Below are positions 10,871 to 22,581 of a stretch of 64,000 nucleotides of DNA, piece after piece; position 1 is the stretch's first letter; the number at the start of each line of letters is the position of its first letter. Origin of the DNA: Cercis canadensis (taxonomy: Eukaryota; Streptophyta; Magnoliopsida; Fabales; Fabaceae); NCBI GenBank assembly GCA_003255065.1, contig QAOA01004878.1:702144-766143 (forward strand), written 5' to 3'. Made by a program: the position numbers and the translations under genes. The notes beneath the pieces were generated by a model. The model was given only the letters and a program-made list of their open reading frames with translations. It searched no databases and was not told where the DNA came from.

Positions 10871-12072
10871 GCAATTTTTAAATAGGTTGGTTTAACTAAA
10901 ATTTTATAAGCATGATTTATATCATAAAAATTTTTAATTAAATAATTAGATATATGAGATTCATATTTTACAAAAAAAAAAATCATTTAAAAGAGCAAAA
11001 TAGCATTAATTTTTTATTTTATTTTATTTGTCTTTTTTATGGGAACAAATAACATTAAGTCTTAAATATGTTGGATAGGAGCAGGTGCAGAGCATTGAAG
11101 CGGTGACGGTGCGTTGCACGGTATAGCATACGGAAAGAAGGGCGACAGGGTACTCTAATTGCAGTATTGGTCACGTTCTTGCATGTGGGCTTGCCCAACC
11201 ACCACATGAGGCACCAAATTTATTTCTTCATTCATGCCCGCAAAATATCTTCTATCACTTTGGCTTCCTTTTTTTTGTTAAAACACTCTAATATTTGAGC
11301 ATTGGCTACTTTACCATAGAGCTCTTTTTTAGTTAGAGAGAGAGTATATGTCGAGAATATAATTCACGACATCAAATTCTTTAGTGAAGTGCCACTAAAC
11401 ATATAGGTCATTGGCTACCGTAGAGCTCTTTATTTTATTCTTATTGGTGTTAGTGAAATGCAATTATAAAAGGAAATACTATTCATGGTTGAGTAGCCTT
11501 TAATTATAAAAAAAAAATTAATAAAACAAAATATTGGAATGAGAACCTCAATCCTTTCGGTGGGAAAACAGGGATATTTGATATCTCTTTGGTTTTGCTC
11601 TCTGCTTAAAAAGTAGATAGAAGAAAATACTGGTGATTGTCCAGCCCAATTAAAATGGTGGAAAGCTAGCATTTTCCCCTTTTTAGCTGGCCACGTGGGC
11701 TACTTTGTCCCACTTTTTGTTTCTCTTCGCAACCTTTACCCACACAAAGTAGAATGACTCCAAATAAGTGGCTACAGAAGGGTGGGGTTAGTGTCAATTT
11801 TCCATATATGGTTTTAGATAATAAGTTTATTTTTAGATAGAATTAGTCTATCGAAATTAGATGAAGGTTAATTACATTCACAATATTCATAAAAGGATAT
11901 TAGTTATACTTAAATTCTTAACCCTATTCGTAGAAATTGTGATTGGCCTAGTTCAAGATATGGAAGAATATGAATTTAAATATAGAATCTCAACTATTTT
12001 AGGAGATCTTTAGATTAGTTATGCTGTATGCGCTTGTGTAATCCTAAATCAAGGAGTTAGATTACAAAGGCA
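10871..12072. other. Intergenic, no gene recognised
   Basis: AT-rich sequence with a GA-run near 11335. The open frame at 11430-11672 (minus, 80 codons) has no domain. Nothing further is supported. Confidence 0.5.
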
Positions 12073-12085
12073 AGTATATTAGTAT

Positions 12086-12267
12086 TTTTTTTTTGGTTTT
12101 TCACCTGTGTTTGGGCTTCGCTCGACTAGTCTAGTTTCGAGCCGAGAAGAACCACAAAGACAGCAAAACTCTCCTAACATATGCAACTGCATACCCAAGC
12201 ACTCGAACTTAAGACTCTTGGTTAAGCTAGAACACTCTCTTACCAGATGATCTACACGCTTGTTAGT
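12086..12267 (-). mobile_element. tRNA-derived SINE, family A, with 13 bp target duplications
   Basis: Flanked by perfect AGTATATTAGTAT copies (12073-12085 and 12268-12280). On the minus strand the head reads GTGTAGATCATCTGGTAAG (box A-like) followed by AGTTCGAGTGC (box B-like), and the element ends in an A-rich tail (plus-strand T-run). It aligns over most of its length with the plus-strand copy at 18295-18464. Both structure and duplications indicate a SINE mobilised by LINE machinery. Confidence 0.85.
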
Positions 12268-13799
12268 AGTATATTAGTATATTTAAGCCTAAGCATACAA
12301 TTTTTTTTTTAAAAAATGATTTCCCTGCATGATCGAAACCATAAACCTTAATTTAATTAGCAAATTTCTACTCCATAATCTCATAGAGCTGAGCACTTTT
12401 GGGATTGGGCCCAAGCGTGGCTATTTTATTAGGCTCCGTGGGCTTGTTATCTAGAAATTGGAATGGACCTGTATATAATAGAATTATCTATAGCCCTATC
12501 ATTAGTCTAATAGAATCCACAAGCCCAAGTAAAATTGGGCTGGGCCACTATTACCACCACTTGAGAATGTAAACTTACATTTTTCATACATGAAAATTGT
12601 TAATAAACAGCAGCTTAAACTAAGCACCTTTCATCTCAATTACACTCCACAAGAACTAAACTTCGATTCTCACAAAATAATAAAATGCATTATCCATATG
12701 TTGATCTTTTGATAATTGTGCTTAGGCGATATAGGGTAAATTTACATGAAATAACTCAAGAGAAAATGATATTTTTACATTTTGATAGCAAGCTATCTTG
12801 ATTGATAATTAAAAGGGTGGTGCTCTCTAGAAAATAATAATTGGTGGTTAAGGCACAACAATCATAGTGGTGACATCTTCTAAGCAACCTCTGTATGATG
12901 GATAGGAAGCACAGGAACAAAATTGCCAGTCGTGTTAGTGACATTACGTTATGCATTATGGCTTTTTACATTCTTTTTATTTATGAATATTAATTGATAC
13001 TCTCTTTGTTGATTGAGAACCTTTCTCTAAAACTACAACCTGTGCTATTTTGGTTTCACTAATTAGTGCAGTGACCAAAAGAAGCATGTAGGCCCAGAAA
13101 GGCACTCGTGTCGTTTCACTCTCACTAATAGCTGTTATCTCTCAAGCACAATTGTAATTTTGGGTTGCTTTTAACTCTAACTTTCTAGATTTTGAACAGT
13201 TGATAAGGACTTTTAGGTAGATATGTCAGAGGCCATAATAAGGATATCAGAATTGCTAGGAGATGATTGAGCCCAGTTTAACTCTTTGTGGCCCTCTAGA
13301 ATTGACCACTTAGCACACACGGGCCACTTAACCCACACCTCTCATTACAATTTAATTGCTTTATAATCTTTTTATACTCTTGATTTAAGACAAAAACGAA
13401 AGAGACCCTTCATTTCATTTTGGTGTTCTTCACAACTTGGAATGGGGACTTCTTTATTTCTTTTTCTATTGGGCTACTTTGGAAAAGGCCCATAAGGCTA
13501 CATCAAGGTTTAATTCATTCATTTTGTTTTTAGATTCGTGGTGCTAGTTGCCTAAAAAGGAAAGCTTATTGAGGTTGTTGTAAAAACTTTAACCAAAATG
13601 GAGAAGTGGGGTTAGGGTAGGTGAGATAGAGAATGGAGGGTATATACCCATTAATGAATTGGGAATGGAAAAAAAAAAAAAAACTAGTTTAGAGTGAAGC
13701 TTGCCCCATGCTCTAAATACACTTGCATGTGTGACAATGATATAAATTTATATTGTTTTCCAATGTGGTTATATTCATTTTTAATCAAATCTCTATGAG

Positions 13800-13995
13800 T
13801 TTTTGTTGATGACCGATTCTGAGCAACCTGCAGGAGGGAGAAATATGGTCAGGGAAGATCGGAGCTGGAGCTTCGGCGCCACCTCCGACGCTCGAGTTAG
13901 TAAGGTCGGAGAAAGGAGTGAGAGGAAAGCCAGAGAAAGAAGAAGCGTCCCCCTTTGAGTGTGTGGTTTGAAGAGAATATATAGGAGAGAGTATA
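13800..13995. mobile_element. GC-rich patch, possibly an LTR-retrotransposon fragment
   Basis: A sharply GC-richer block (…gatcggagctggagcttcgg… to …gcgtccccctttgag…) embedded in AT-rich DNA, followed by a TATA-like 'gaatatatagg'. A GC-rich segment before a TATA box resembles the U3 region of plant LTRs, but I see no partner repeat, TG...CA ends or target duplication. It could also be a captured gene fragment. Confidence 0.25.
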
Positions 13996-15459
13996 CCTTA
14001 GCAAGGTGTTTTTGTCTTCTTACTATAGCAATGGGTAATGATTTTACTGTGTATTAACAGTTTTCTTTTAAAATATATATAAATATCCAACAGCGGGGCA
14101 TTAGGATGGAAAGGGACATTTCACATGAAGTTGGCATACATCTATAACTTACATTGTTATTCATAAGGCAATGAGATGGAGAAACTTGCCGCAGTTACTA
14201 TTCTTAGAAAAGTGAGAAAATCAAATCTATTCACCTCTGGTTAAAATAAGAACCAACTGCTATATTCTATCTTCAATCGAATCTATGAGGACCCTTCAGA
14301 GTGTACTGTACAACTATGTCGAGCAAGTAGCTTCAAACGAAAATGTACTGAACAAACTCAAACATTTTGTTTCTGGTAATAGAAACTCAAGCATTTTATA
14401 TATCAGAAAAGACCCAAAAAATGTGACATAGGAGGAGGATTTAACAAAAGACTTCAAAAATGGCACATGTACACTAGAGCATAGTTTGGAAGAATAAATA
14501 GAAGAGGCTCAAGAACAAGAAGGAGAAGTCATTAGTGGTTGGTTGGGCCCATGAGATCTCTAAGGAGGTCCACCATTAACGACCTCATAACCTCAATAAC
14601 TGCAAGGAGGATGAAGGTAGAGGAAGTCATAAGAGGCATGAAATGACGATTCACTAAGCTCCATTCGAACACTCACTATTCAAATCTTCATTTTCTGATC
14701 ATTCTCTCCACTAAGTAACACTCGCCCTAGAGAGATTTCTCCACCCTTCATGGTGGAGAACCTCCATGCATGAACCTCCATGCTTGAGCTAGAACTTGAG
14801 GCTTTTGTTTATTATCTAGTTGCTACTTACCTAAAGCTGGACTTTTTCCCCACTTGGAATCTTTACAAGACGATGTGGCAATATTTGCTTTCTAAGCACT
14901 CAATACTACGGTAGGACTAGAAATTTTTTTTCCAAAGGTAAAAACATAGATGGGTTTGAGTTCTTTTCATTGATCATTTTGTCTAATTGCTTATTGAGTT
15001 ATATATCCAGCCCATTAATTAGTAAACCTACTCAAAATGAAGAGAGATGGACCATTATAGAAATATATTGTGGGAACTCACCACAATGAAACATGATGAT
15101 TGAATTGTATCTTTCTCCAATAACTAAGCAATTAAATGGTTTTATGTTTAAAATAACAAATCAGATTGTGTTGTTGCATGTGTGTGTACCATAATAAAGC
15201 AACCTGTTATTACCAACTTTTGGGTCATAATCGATGACCATTTTATGCTGGGCACTGGTGGAGTCCCATGAAATCGAAGTATATGGTCTCACATAACCAT
15301 ATATGCCCAACAACTAAATCAACTATGAAACCTAAACATGATCTTATTTGAGGCTAATCGTTTTCATCATCAAAAGCACCCTACCGGTGAAACACGGCCT
15401 CATCCTTCGCTTTCGGAGGGCCTAGCATAAGCATAAACCGACGCGTGTTTAATTAGCTA

Positions 15460-15555
15460 TCATTTTTTTTAGTACATGACGACACGAAAATTTGAATAAT
15501 TAATTGACTTCCTGTCAGTTACTTAAATCTTTTGTCATTAGACCATACCTATTGA
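15460..15555 (-). mobile_element. Degenerate SINE-like repeat, family D
   Basis: The minus strand reads TATGGTCTAATGACAAAAG, then ATTATTCAAATTTTCGTG, and ends GTCATGTACTAAAAAAAA. This resembles the copy at 57010-57090 (plus) and the one at 28925-29025 (minus), which share the box A-like head, box B-like 'ATTCAAAT' and the 'CGTGTAACC/CATGTAACC' end followed by A residues. No target duplication identified. Confidence 0.4.
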
Positions 15556-18127
15556 CTTAGCTGTTGTTTTTTCTTTCATACCTCAGCCTAATCAATAGTT
15601 TATTACTGTCAGTTAGTAAAATTATTAGAATGGACAATGCAAAAACGAGAGATGAAGGTTTGGTTTGTTTTTCTGAAAAATCACACGAGAGAAGAAAATA
15701 GATAAAATTTTCCTTTGTTTGGGCAATGAATGAAAGTATTGAAATGCTATTTGATTTTCTGATAAAATAAACTGCATGCAATTAGTACCAAACTATCTTA
15801 CGTTCCTTTTCTTATATGCTCATGTTACATTGGTTAATGTATAAACATTAGTGTTAGACTGTTAACACGGACTGTTTCCATTCTAAATTCGAAGCTAACT
15901 TCTTTTGCAAGAATTGGACAAATGATTTTAAGAACTACTATTACACGTTTTATTATTTGAATACAACAGAAAATGTTTTTTTTTTCTTATTTAGTGCATC
16001 AAAGAAAATATTTAAATTTTTTTCATTATAAATAAATCATATAATCTTCAAAATTATCATTTATTTATTTAACTATTAGGATAAAAATATTATATTTTAT
16101 AATAGAAAAACTAAACAATGAAATCACTAAGTAAGAGCTTTTTAAGTAGGAGCGGAAACTTTGGCTTTAACAAAGTGGGAAGCATTTACCAGCATCTTTG
16201 TTGGATGATGGCATTTTCCATAACCAAACATTTGAACTGGGGAAAATGTTTGATGCATTTTCCCATCAAACAAGCATACTCTAATTTTATGGCTTTCATA
16301 AAAGAAAATATCTGGTCTAGGTAGATATGAAAGTACCTTTTTTTGGTTCCCCTTCCAATTGAAGATTTCCATTGAATTGCATCTACGGATAATACAAAAC
16401 CATTTTAGTCATTAAATGAGGGTGATATTGTCTACTTTCTTCTTCTTTTTTCATTAAATAATGAAGGCTTAATTTTTCATTTGAGGAATGGAATTTTAAA
16501 CTTGAAATCTGGTCGTTGAATGCAAATGTTTATATATCTCACAATTCAATACTAACCAACTCTACCACTTAGTTGTACAGATAATAATATCACTATATAA
16601 ACCTAATTTTTTTTTTTTGCAAATAAAACTATTTATAATTATTATACTTACTGTATTCTTTCTATTGCTTTTTTTTTTTTATTCTCTCTNCATGAATTTA
16701 ATTTCTCTGTTTAAATAACTACGCATGCAATACTTGCAACTAGTATTCAAGTAATGGGATACAAAACTTAATTGGCAGTTTATAAGAAACGAATCTAAAA
16801 ATGTAGAACAACAAAAAATGAAGAAATAAAAACAAAGGGAGTACAAATTTAAGTTAGCAAAACAAAAAACGAATTCAAGAAACATCAACAAAGATAATCA
16901 AAAGCACAATCCCTTTAGCTGTAATGCAATTAATGAAGGCTTAAATTGGTGAGTGGGAATGCAAATTTAATTAGAGAATACATAAATTGGTTGTTGCTTG
17001 ACAACTACTCTTTCAATTACAATTGAGGGAGATCAAAATGGCCAGCTACATATCCCTATATATATAAGGTCCCATATATATAATCCCATTCACTGCAACC
17101 AAAAACCTCCCTTGGACCACTATACATGAACATCATATGGAGCTGTTTGGATTTTCTTTCTTTAACATATGTGATGGTTTGGGAAAGAAAATTTTAAAAC
17201 AAAGTGTGAAATTGTGCCGTGTAAATTCAGAAAATTTTAGAAAATGATATTCTTTCAAAAGACTAGCAAATTTTGTTGCAAAAAAAAAAAAAAGACTTTT
17301 CAATTGAGTTCTCATCAGCTTTTGAATACTCTATCACGCAGATTTTGTGTTCAAATTTTATCGAGATAAAATAAACGTAAAGATTATAGAAAGAGATAAG
17401 TTATTTTTTGTTGTGTTCAATGTACCCAAAAAAGGGATTTATGCTTTTAAATGCTAGATGGTTCCAACCATATAGTATTTTGACGGAACAGCAAGAGAAA
17501 ACTGCCTTACAGTAAAATTGAGGAGTAGTGTTTATCGTTGTCAATTGTCCATTCCATTTAATAATTTTTAATACAATGACCAATAAAATTAGCTAATCCT
17601 TTACCGACAGAAGAAAAATTAGACAAGCATAGAAAAATATAGGGAGAGGAGAAGTCAAATGTCAAAGTACGGAATTCATGATAAAAATGATTGATTAGCT
17701 TGTTTTCTAGCTAAATTAGGAGTAATTAGACACTTTCATTTAATATTATCCCCCATCGCGGATTTAGGTGACAAAAGGCAATGGAAACGGAAAGAAAGGA
17801 ACAAATAAATGTTGGTGTAAATAGAGTGCAACAACTCAATTTGGTTCTTTTACATTTTTATCAAGATGAACCAAATATGAAATTCAGAGTATACTTGGAA
17901 TAATAAATAATACAATATAACATAATATAATATAATTGGTCCACTGATCTCTCAAAAAGGGTGAGAGAGAGAGAGATTTGGTTATTGGTTGTTAACGCCT
18001 ATGATGCCAAATTTTGTATATTTAATTAGTGAAAAGTTGTAAAAATTAAAATTTATAAAAATATTTAAGTAAATTAGTGTAAGTTTAGTTAAATTTAGGT
18101 AAATTTTTAGCCAATTTCTTTTATATA

Positions 18128-18205
18128 TTTTTTATTACGATTCTATGTTTCACCACAAAAATTATAAGCACTGATAATAATCTTAACTAGTATCATTGGA
18201 GTATT
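18128..18205 (-). mobile_element. Degenerate SINE-like repeat, family C
   Basis: The 'ttacgattctatg... ataagcactgataataatctt... agtatcattgg' block is related to copies at 19895-19985, 21298-21390, 55197-55285 and 62732-62822. Those share the order 'gactctaaatttgaacac', 'aagttctgagaataatctcaatatcac'. Heavily diverged here. Confidence 0.35.
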
Positions 18206-18294
18206 TTTCTTTAGCCAAATTTAAATGATATCATAGTATAAAAAGGCATAAATATACAAATGTGAAAATAAACAAATCATATATACAATAGTGA

Positions 18295-18464
18295 CTAACA
18301 AACGTGTAGATCATCTGGTAAATTGGTGTTCTAGCTTAATTAATGGTCTAGGGTTCGAGTCTTTGGGTATGCAATTGCGTCTGATAGAAGAGCTTTGCCG
18401 CCCTTGTGGTCATTCCCGGCTCGAAACTGGATTTTGCCCGGACACCGGTGGAAAACCAAAAAAA
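18295..18464 (+). mobile_element. tRNA-derived SINE, family A, with 16 bp target duplications
   Basis: Perfect 16 bp repeats ATATATACAATAGTGA flank it (18279-18294 and 18465-18480). The head has a box A-like TAGATCATCTGG and a good box B GGTTCGAGTC at about 18356, the pol III promoter of a tRNA-related SINE. The 3' end is 'gaaaaccaaaaaaa'. The perfect duplication suggests a fairly recent insertion. Same family as 12086-12267. Confidence 0.9.
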
Positions 18465-18480
18465 ATATATACAATAGTGA

Positions 18481-20156
18481 GTGGAGAATGGAGATAGCGC
18501 GTGTGGTCAGTTCCTGTAATTTAGCTGCACTTTACTTTTCCCTGAGTTAGACAATGCATCTTTCCCACCCTGGTTTTAGGTATGTTTCCCGTCTTCTAAT
18601 TCAAGCCAAGCCAAAAGACAATAATCTATTCTCATCCCATTTGTTAATTTTAATTTATTTGAGCCACAATTATGGGTTTCAATTATTATTTTTATTCACT
18701 CTCCTTTCATTTTTAAATAAAAACATAACTGCAAAATTTATAACCCCATCCAATTATTGAACGGATGAGATCAAATTGTGGGCCTACATGGATCATTATG
18801 ATGTATTTGACTTGACTATCTGTTAACTCATGGTGGCTTGCTTTTTTACTGTAATTTTCTATCAAAAGGAATAAGATAAAGGATGATATTAATCAAATTG
18901 GTAGATTGAATTATTATTATGTTTAATCCAAATATGAAGATAGTGGGGATTTTTTTTTTTTTTTTAATTTTATGCTGTCTGTTTGGAAGTTGCAGTTTCC
19001 TTGTCAACCTCTTAATAACATGTTTGTTTAAATTTCATAATTTGTTTTACCTATCTAGAGAATGAAGGTGGAACAGCAAACAAACATCCTATGATTAGAG
19101 TAATTATATTTGTTGATTCAAAGATAAGCATTGGACTCTAAGGTTGCAAACCTTGTCTTAAGTACCAGCTTTGAATGATTAAAGAGTTGGAAACAAGTTA
19201 GGAATTCGTCGTGAAATATAATGATGAAAACAAAGAAGAATTGCAGTGCTAGCTTAAAAGGTGACATTAATATTGATTTATATAATTTTGTCTCACTTAA
19301 ACAATGAGCATATAATTATTGTAAGGGAAAATTTTAATTTATCTTTATTCATTGTATTTTATGTGCGATTTAATTACCTACTAATGCATAATTATTATCC
19401 AAAGTGACTGCTTCTAAATAATGAGGAAAGAGGTTTTATCCTTTACTTAAAATTAATAAGCACTTGTGACAGAGAAAATTAAATTTACAAGGTTAAAAAA
19501 GATGTGATAGGAAGAGTTATCTAATTTTTCTATGATAATTTATTAGGTTATCTTTTTAATCGATAATTAAATAGTATCTTTTTATTAGAATAGGGTTTGA
19601 AATGGAAATGGGGAATAGTATGTGCATTATATAAGTCCAAAAGTTAAAAATGTATCTTCATTTAGTGTAGAGTATTGTGAGGAGGGGGCACATGCAATTG
19701 TCACACATCTCCCATGACTTTTGTTCCTGAAAACGAGTAATTATTAAGTGGGCGAAGTTCCCTGTCCCTCTAAACTCATCTCGCAATAATTTGGGACCCA
19801 TAGCCCAAACTGTCCCTGTGAACTGACTTTTGCCTATTTATACATTGGTTAAGATGTGTTTAAGATAAACTTCACCACTATTTGTATCTTTTTTTTATTA
19901 TTATTTTGACTACAATTTTTTATTCAAACACAAAATCTACTAGTTCTGAAGATAATTTTAGTGCTACTCGACCACATACCGTTTAGTACTGTAGAAACAC
20001 AATGAAAATTGAAAGAAGAGCATCATTTCATTAATGTTGACAGGTGTATATATATATATATATACACACATTTACAATAAATGAAAGAATTAAAAAACTA
20101 AAAACCCTAAATTTATGTGTAACTGTGATTTAAATGCTCAAAGGTTTAAACTTGTA
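18481..20156. other. Intergenic, no gene recognised
   Basis: AT-rich sequence. It includes a diverged family C SINE at about 19895-19985 and a TATATA microsatellite near 20047-20064. No protein-like frame. Confidence 0.5.
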
Positions 20157-20611
20157 GGGTTTGTTTGAGAGTTAAAATTGGGGGGAAATGAGAGGAAAGA
20201 AAATGAGTATATGTGTTTATCCCCTTGTTTGAGAGTTCAAGATTAAAAAAGGAAAGGAAACCAAGAGGTAATCTCAAGCCCCCACATTCATTTTTTACCT
20301 TCACTTTTGTGTTCCTCCAATTTGGGGGGTTTGGAAAAGAAAGAAGAGTAGTTTACTATTATACATTTATTTATTTCTTCAAATTCTTTTTCAAACATTA
20401 TTTAGATAATATTATTAAATCTTATATTAAATATATTTACTTTATAAATAAGGGATAAATTTGTAAAATTATAATTTTTTATTTATTTTATTTATTTTCC
20501 TTTTTTTNAAACAAAAGAAATAAAATTTCTTCTATTTTCCTTCCCTTCCTTTCCCTCTCTTTCATTTCTTCTCATTTCCTTTCTCCTCACTTCAAACTCC
20601 CAAACAGAACT
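20157..20611. mobile_element. Tourist-like MITE, copy 1 (455 bp)
   Basis: Starts GGGTTTGTTTGAGAG and ends CTCCCAAACAGAACT, imperfect terminal inverted repeats of about 15-40 bp. GTA sits on both sides, the 3 bp duplication expected of PIF/Harbinger derivatives. It aligns along its whole length with 33258-33734. It has an N near 20508 and a pyrimidine-rich 3' arm. The 81-codon frame inside (20213-20458) also occurs in the other copy and reflects shared ancestry, not a gene. Confidence 0.75.
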
Positions 20612-21297
20612 GTAATAACAATAGTAATTAAAGAAATTAGTTGAAGATTATTCTCTTTCAAGTACTAGCATTGGTACCTAAGTTCAATTACAGCATCGAT
20701 ATTCATGATTCGACCATGCATGCATCTAGTGATGCAATTCCTTGGTATTATCCAATAACTTAAAAATATATATATATTTATAAATTTAAAATCCATGAGT
20801 AAGAGAAAAATGATTAAGTGTAACTAAATATGTATATCACACATTTTTAATAAGATAATATCTTATTTATGATATAATTATAGGAATCTTGAATACTCGT
20901 GTATGTTTTGAATAAATACATATACTCTTATATCTCATATTCACGTTTCTGTTTTTTTTGCTAATTTCATATTCATGTTTTTAGGATACGAGAATCATAT
21001 TTGGGCCCTTCCTCTCCAGTTGATAGGACCCGCGTAACCGTGCTTTATTTCCCCACTCTCTGTATTATGGGACTATATATATATATATATAACAAAGAAG
21101 AGAGACAGAACGAAAATCAAAGATATCGCTGTAACAAATATCCTTAATTAATATGATCATTTAAGTTCGAATAATGTGGGTCCTATCGTAATATTGTGTT
21201 TTCCTATTCAAAATTAGCTATATGAAAATAAAATGAAGAGAGAGAATGAGTGAGAAATGTGTTATGTTTATATAGCTAAATTTTAATGCTTTTTATT

Positions 21298-21390
21298 TTT
21301 TATTTTATTTTTGGATACGACTCTAAATTTGAACACGAAATCATAAGTTCTGAGAATAATCTCAATATCATTTGACCATAGATTATTTGG
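21298..21390 (-). mobile_element. SINE-like repeat, family C
   Basis: 'ggatacgactctaaatttgaacacgaaat' then 'aagttctgagaataatctcaatatc' and 'gattatttggtag', the best-preserved internal sequence of family C in this window. The tail is on the left (T-rich), so orientation is minus. No clear target duplication. Confidence 0.45.
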
Positions 21391-21807
21391 TAGATAAATT
21401 TGAATGCTAATAGTATTAAAAACTCAATATTAGAACTAATTGATCACGAGAAAAAATATTAGACATAATTTTTTGTTAATAAAATGTGTAATTTTGGTCA
21501 TGCTAAAATTTTTTAGATATATTTTAAAGTGTAAAATTCTCTCATAATTCCACTATTCAAATTAAAGAGTTACGTCTTGTGAACCTTTCCAAAAAATTTG
21601 AGTTTGATTAACGATGAAACTCAGCCCAAAATATTAAAAGTATAAGTTTTTATTTTACTAAAGATTTAGACACATTCATCGTTAGATTAAGCTAAAATTT
21701 AGTAAGAAAGTTTACAAAACGTAGTAGCTCTTCAAAATAGTGAATGGCAAAGCCAGATTAATTATGGTTGACGAAGACAAAGTTGATAATAGTGAGTATT
21801 GAAGAGA

Positions 21808-22581
21808 AGGGAGTTGAGGTTCTAAGGAGTTAAAGTAACGAGGAGGAAGGAAAGGTTTAAGTAATATTATGTCATATTATCAAAGATTCTTGCAAGATCT
21901 CATAATATATATTTTATTTATTTTTGGTTAAGATTTTACATATATACACAAGTGTGTTAAACTAATACTGAATAATAAGTGAACTTTATTATAACCCAAG
22001 CAATTTCAATTATTAAAGTTAAACCTAGTATTGTTTCTCATTTTAGTGTTCAGTTTTGCCACCCTAATGAGAATTGATTTCCCATTGTGTGCGAATCCTG
22101 CAGGTAAAACTCATCTTTATTTTGTGTTTTCACTTATTGTTCATAACGTTACAAACTCACTAAAATGAGAAACCACAATTTAGTGTTTTTCCTTNAGGGA
22201 GTTGAGGTTCTAAGGAGTTAAAGTAACGAGGAGGAAGGAAAGGTTAAGTAATATTATGTCATATTATCAAAGATTCTTGCATGATCTCATAATATATATT
22301 TTATTTATTTTTGGTTACGATTTTACATATATACACAAGTGTGTTAAACTAATACTGAATAATAAGTGAACTTTATTATAACCCAAGCAATTTCAATTAT
22401 TCAAGTTAAACCTAGTATTGTTTCTCATTTTAGTGTTCAGTTTTGCCACCCTAATGAGAATTGATTTCCCATTGTGTGCGAATCCTGCAGGTAAAACTCA
22501 TCTTTATTTTGTGTTTTCACTTATTGTTCATAACGTTACAAACTCACTAAAATGAGAAACCACAATTTAGTGTTTTTCCTT
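21808..22581. repeat. 387 bp direct duplication joined at a single N (probable assembly artefact)
   Basis: 21808-22194 is repeated almost perfectly as 22196-22581, with an N at 22195 exactly at the junction. Only a few differences are visible (for example one T fewer in 'aggttaag'). Overlapping contig ends that were not merged would produce exactly this pattern, so the true genome probably holds one copy. Confidence 0.8.

Larger units (their letters stand above)
12281..18127. other. Gene-poor intergenic stretch of about 6 kb
   Basis: No gene recognised. The short open frames (12756-12956, 15557-15781, 16118-16372, 16679-16891, 17133-17315, 17401-17583) are under 80 codons, AT-driven and without domains. 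Notable contents are a GC-rich patch at 13800-13995, a moderately GC-rich stretch at 14500-14880 and a degenerate SINE at about 15460. At 16235-16270 GGGGAAAATG and CATTTTCCC form a small inverted repeat. Confidence 0.5.

Noticed and set aside
20213-20458. 81-codon frame that also occurs, 75-80 percent similar, at 33314-33560
   Set aside because: Both lie inside the two copies of the same Tourist-like MITE. The similarity is inherited from the element, and the frame runs through AT-rich, low-complexity sequence without a domain.
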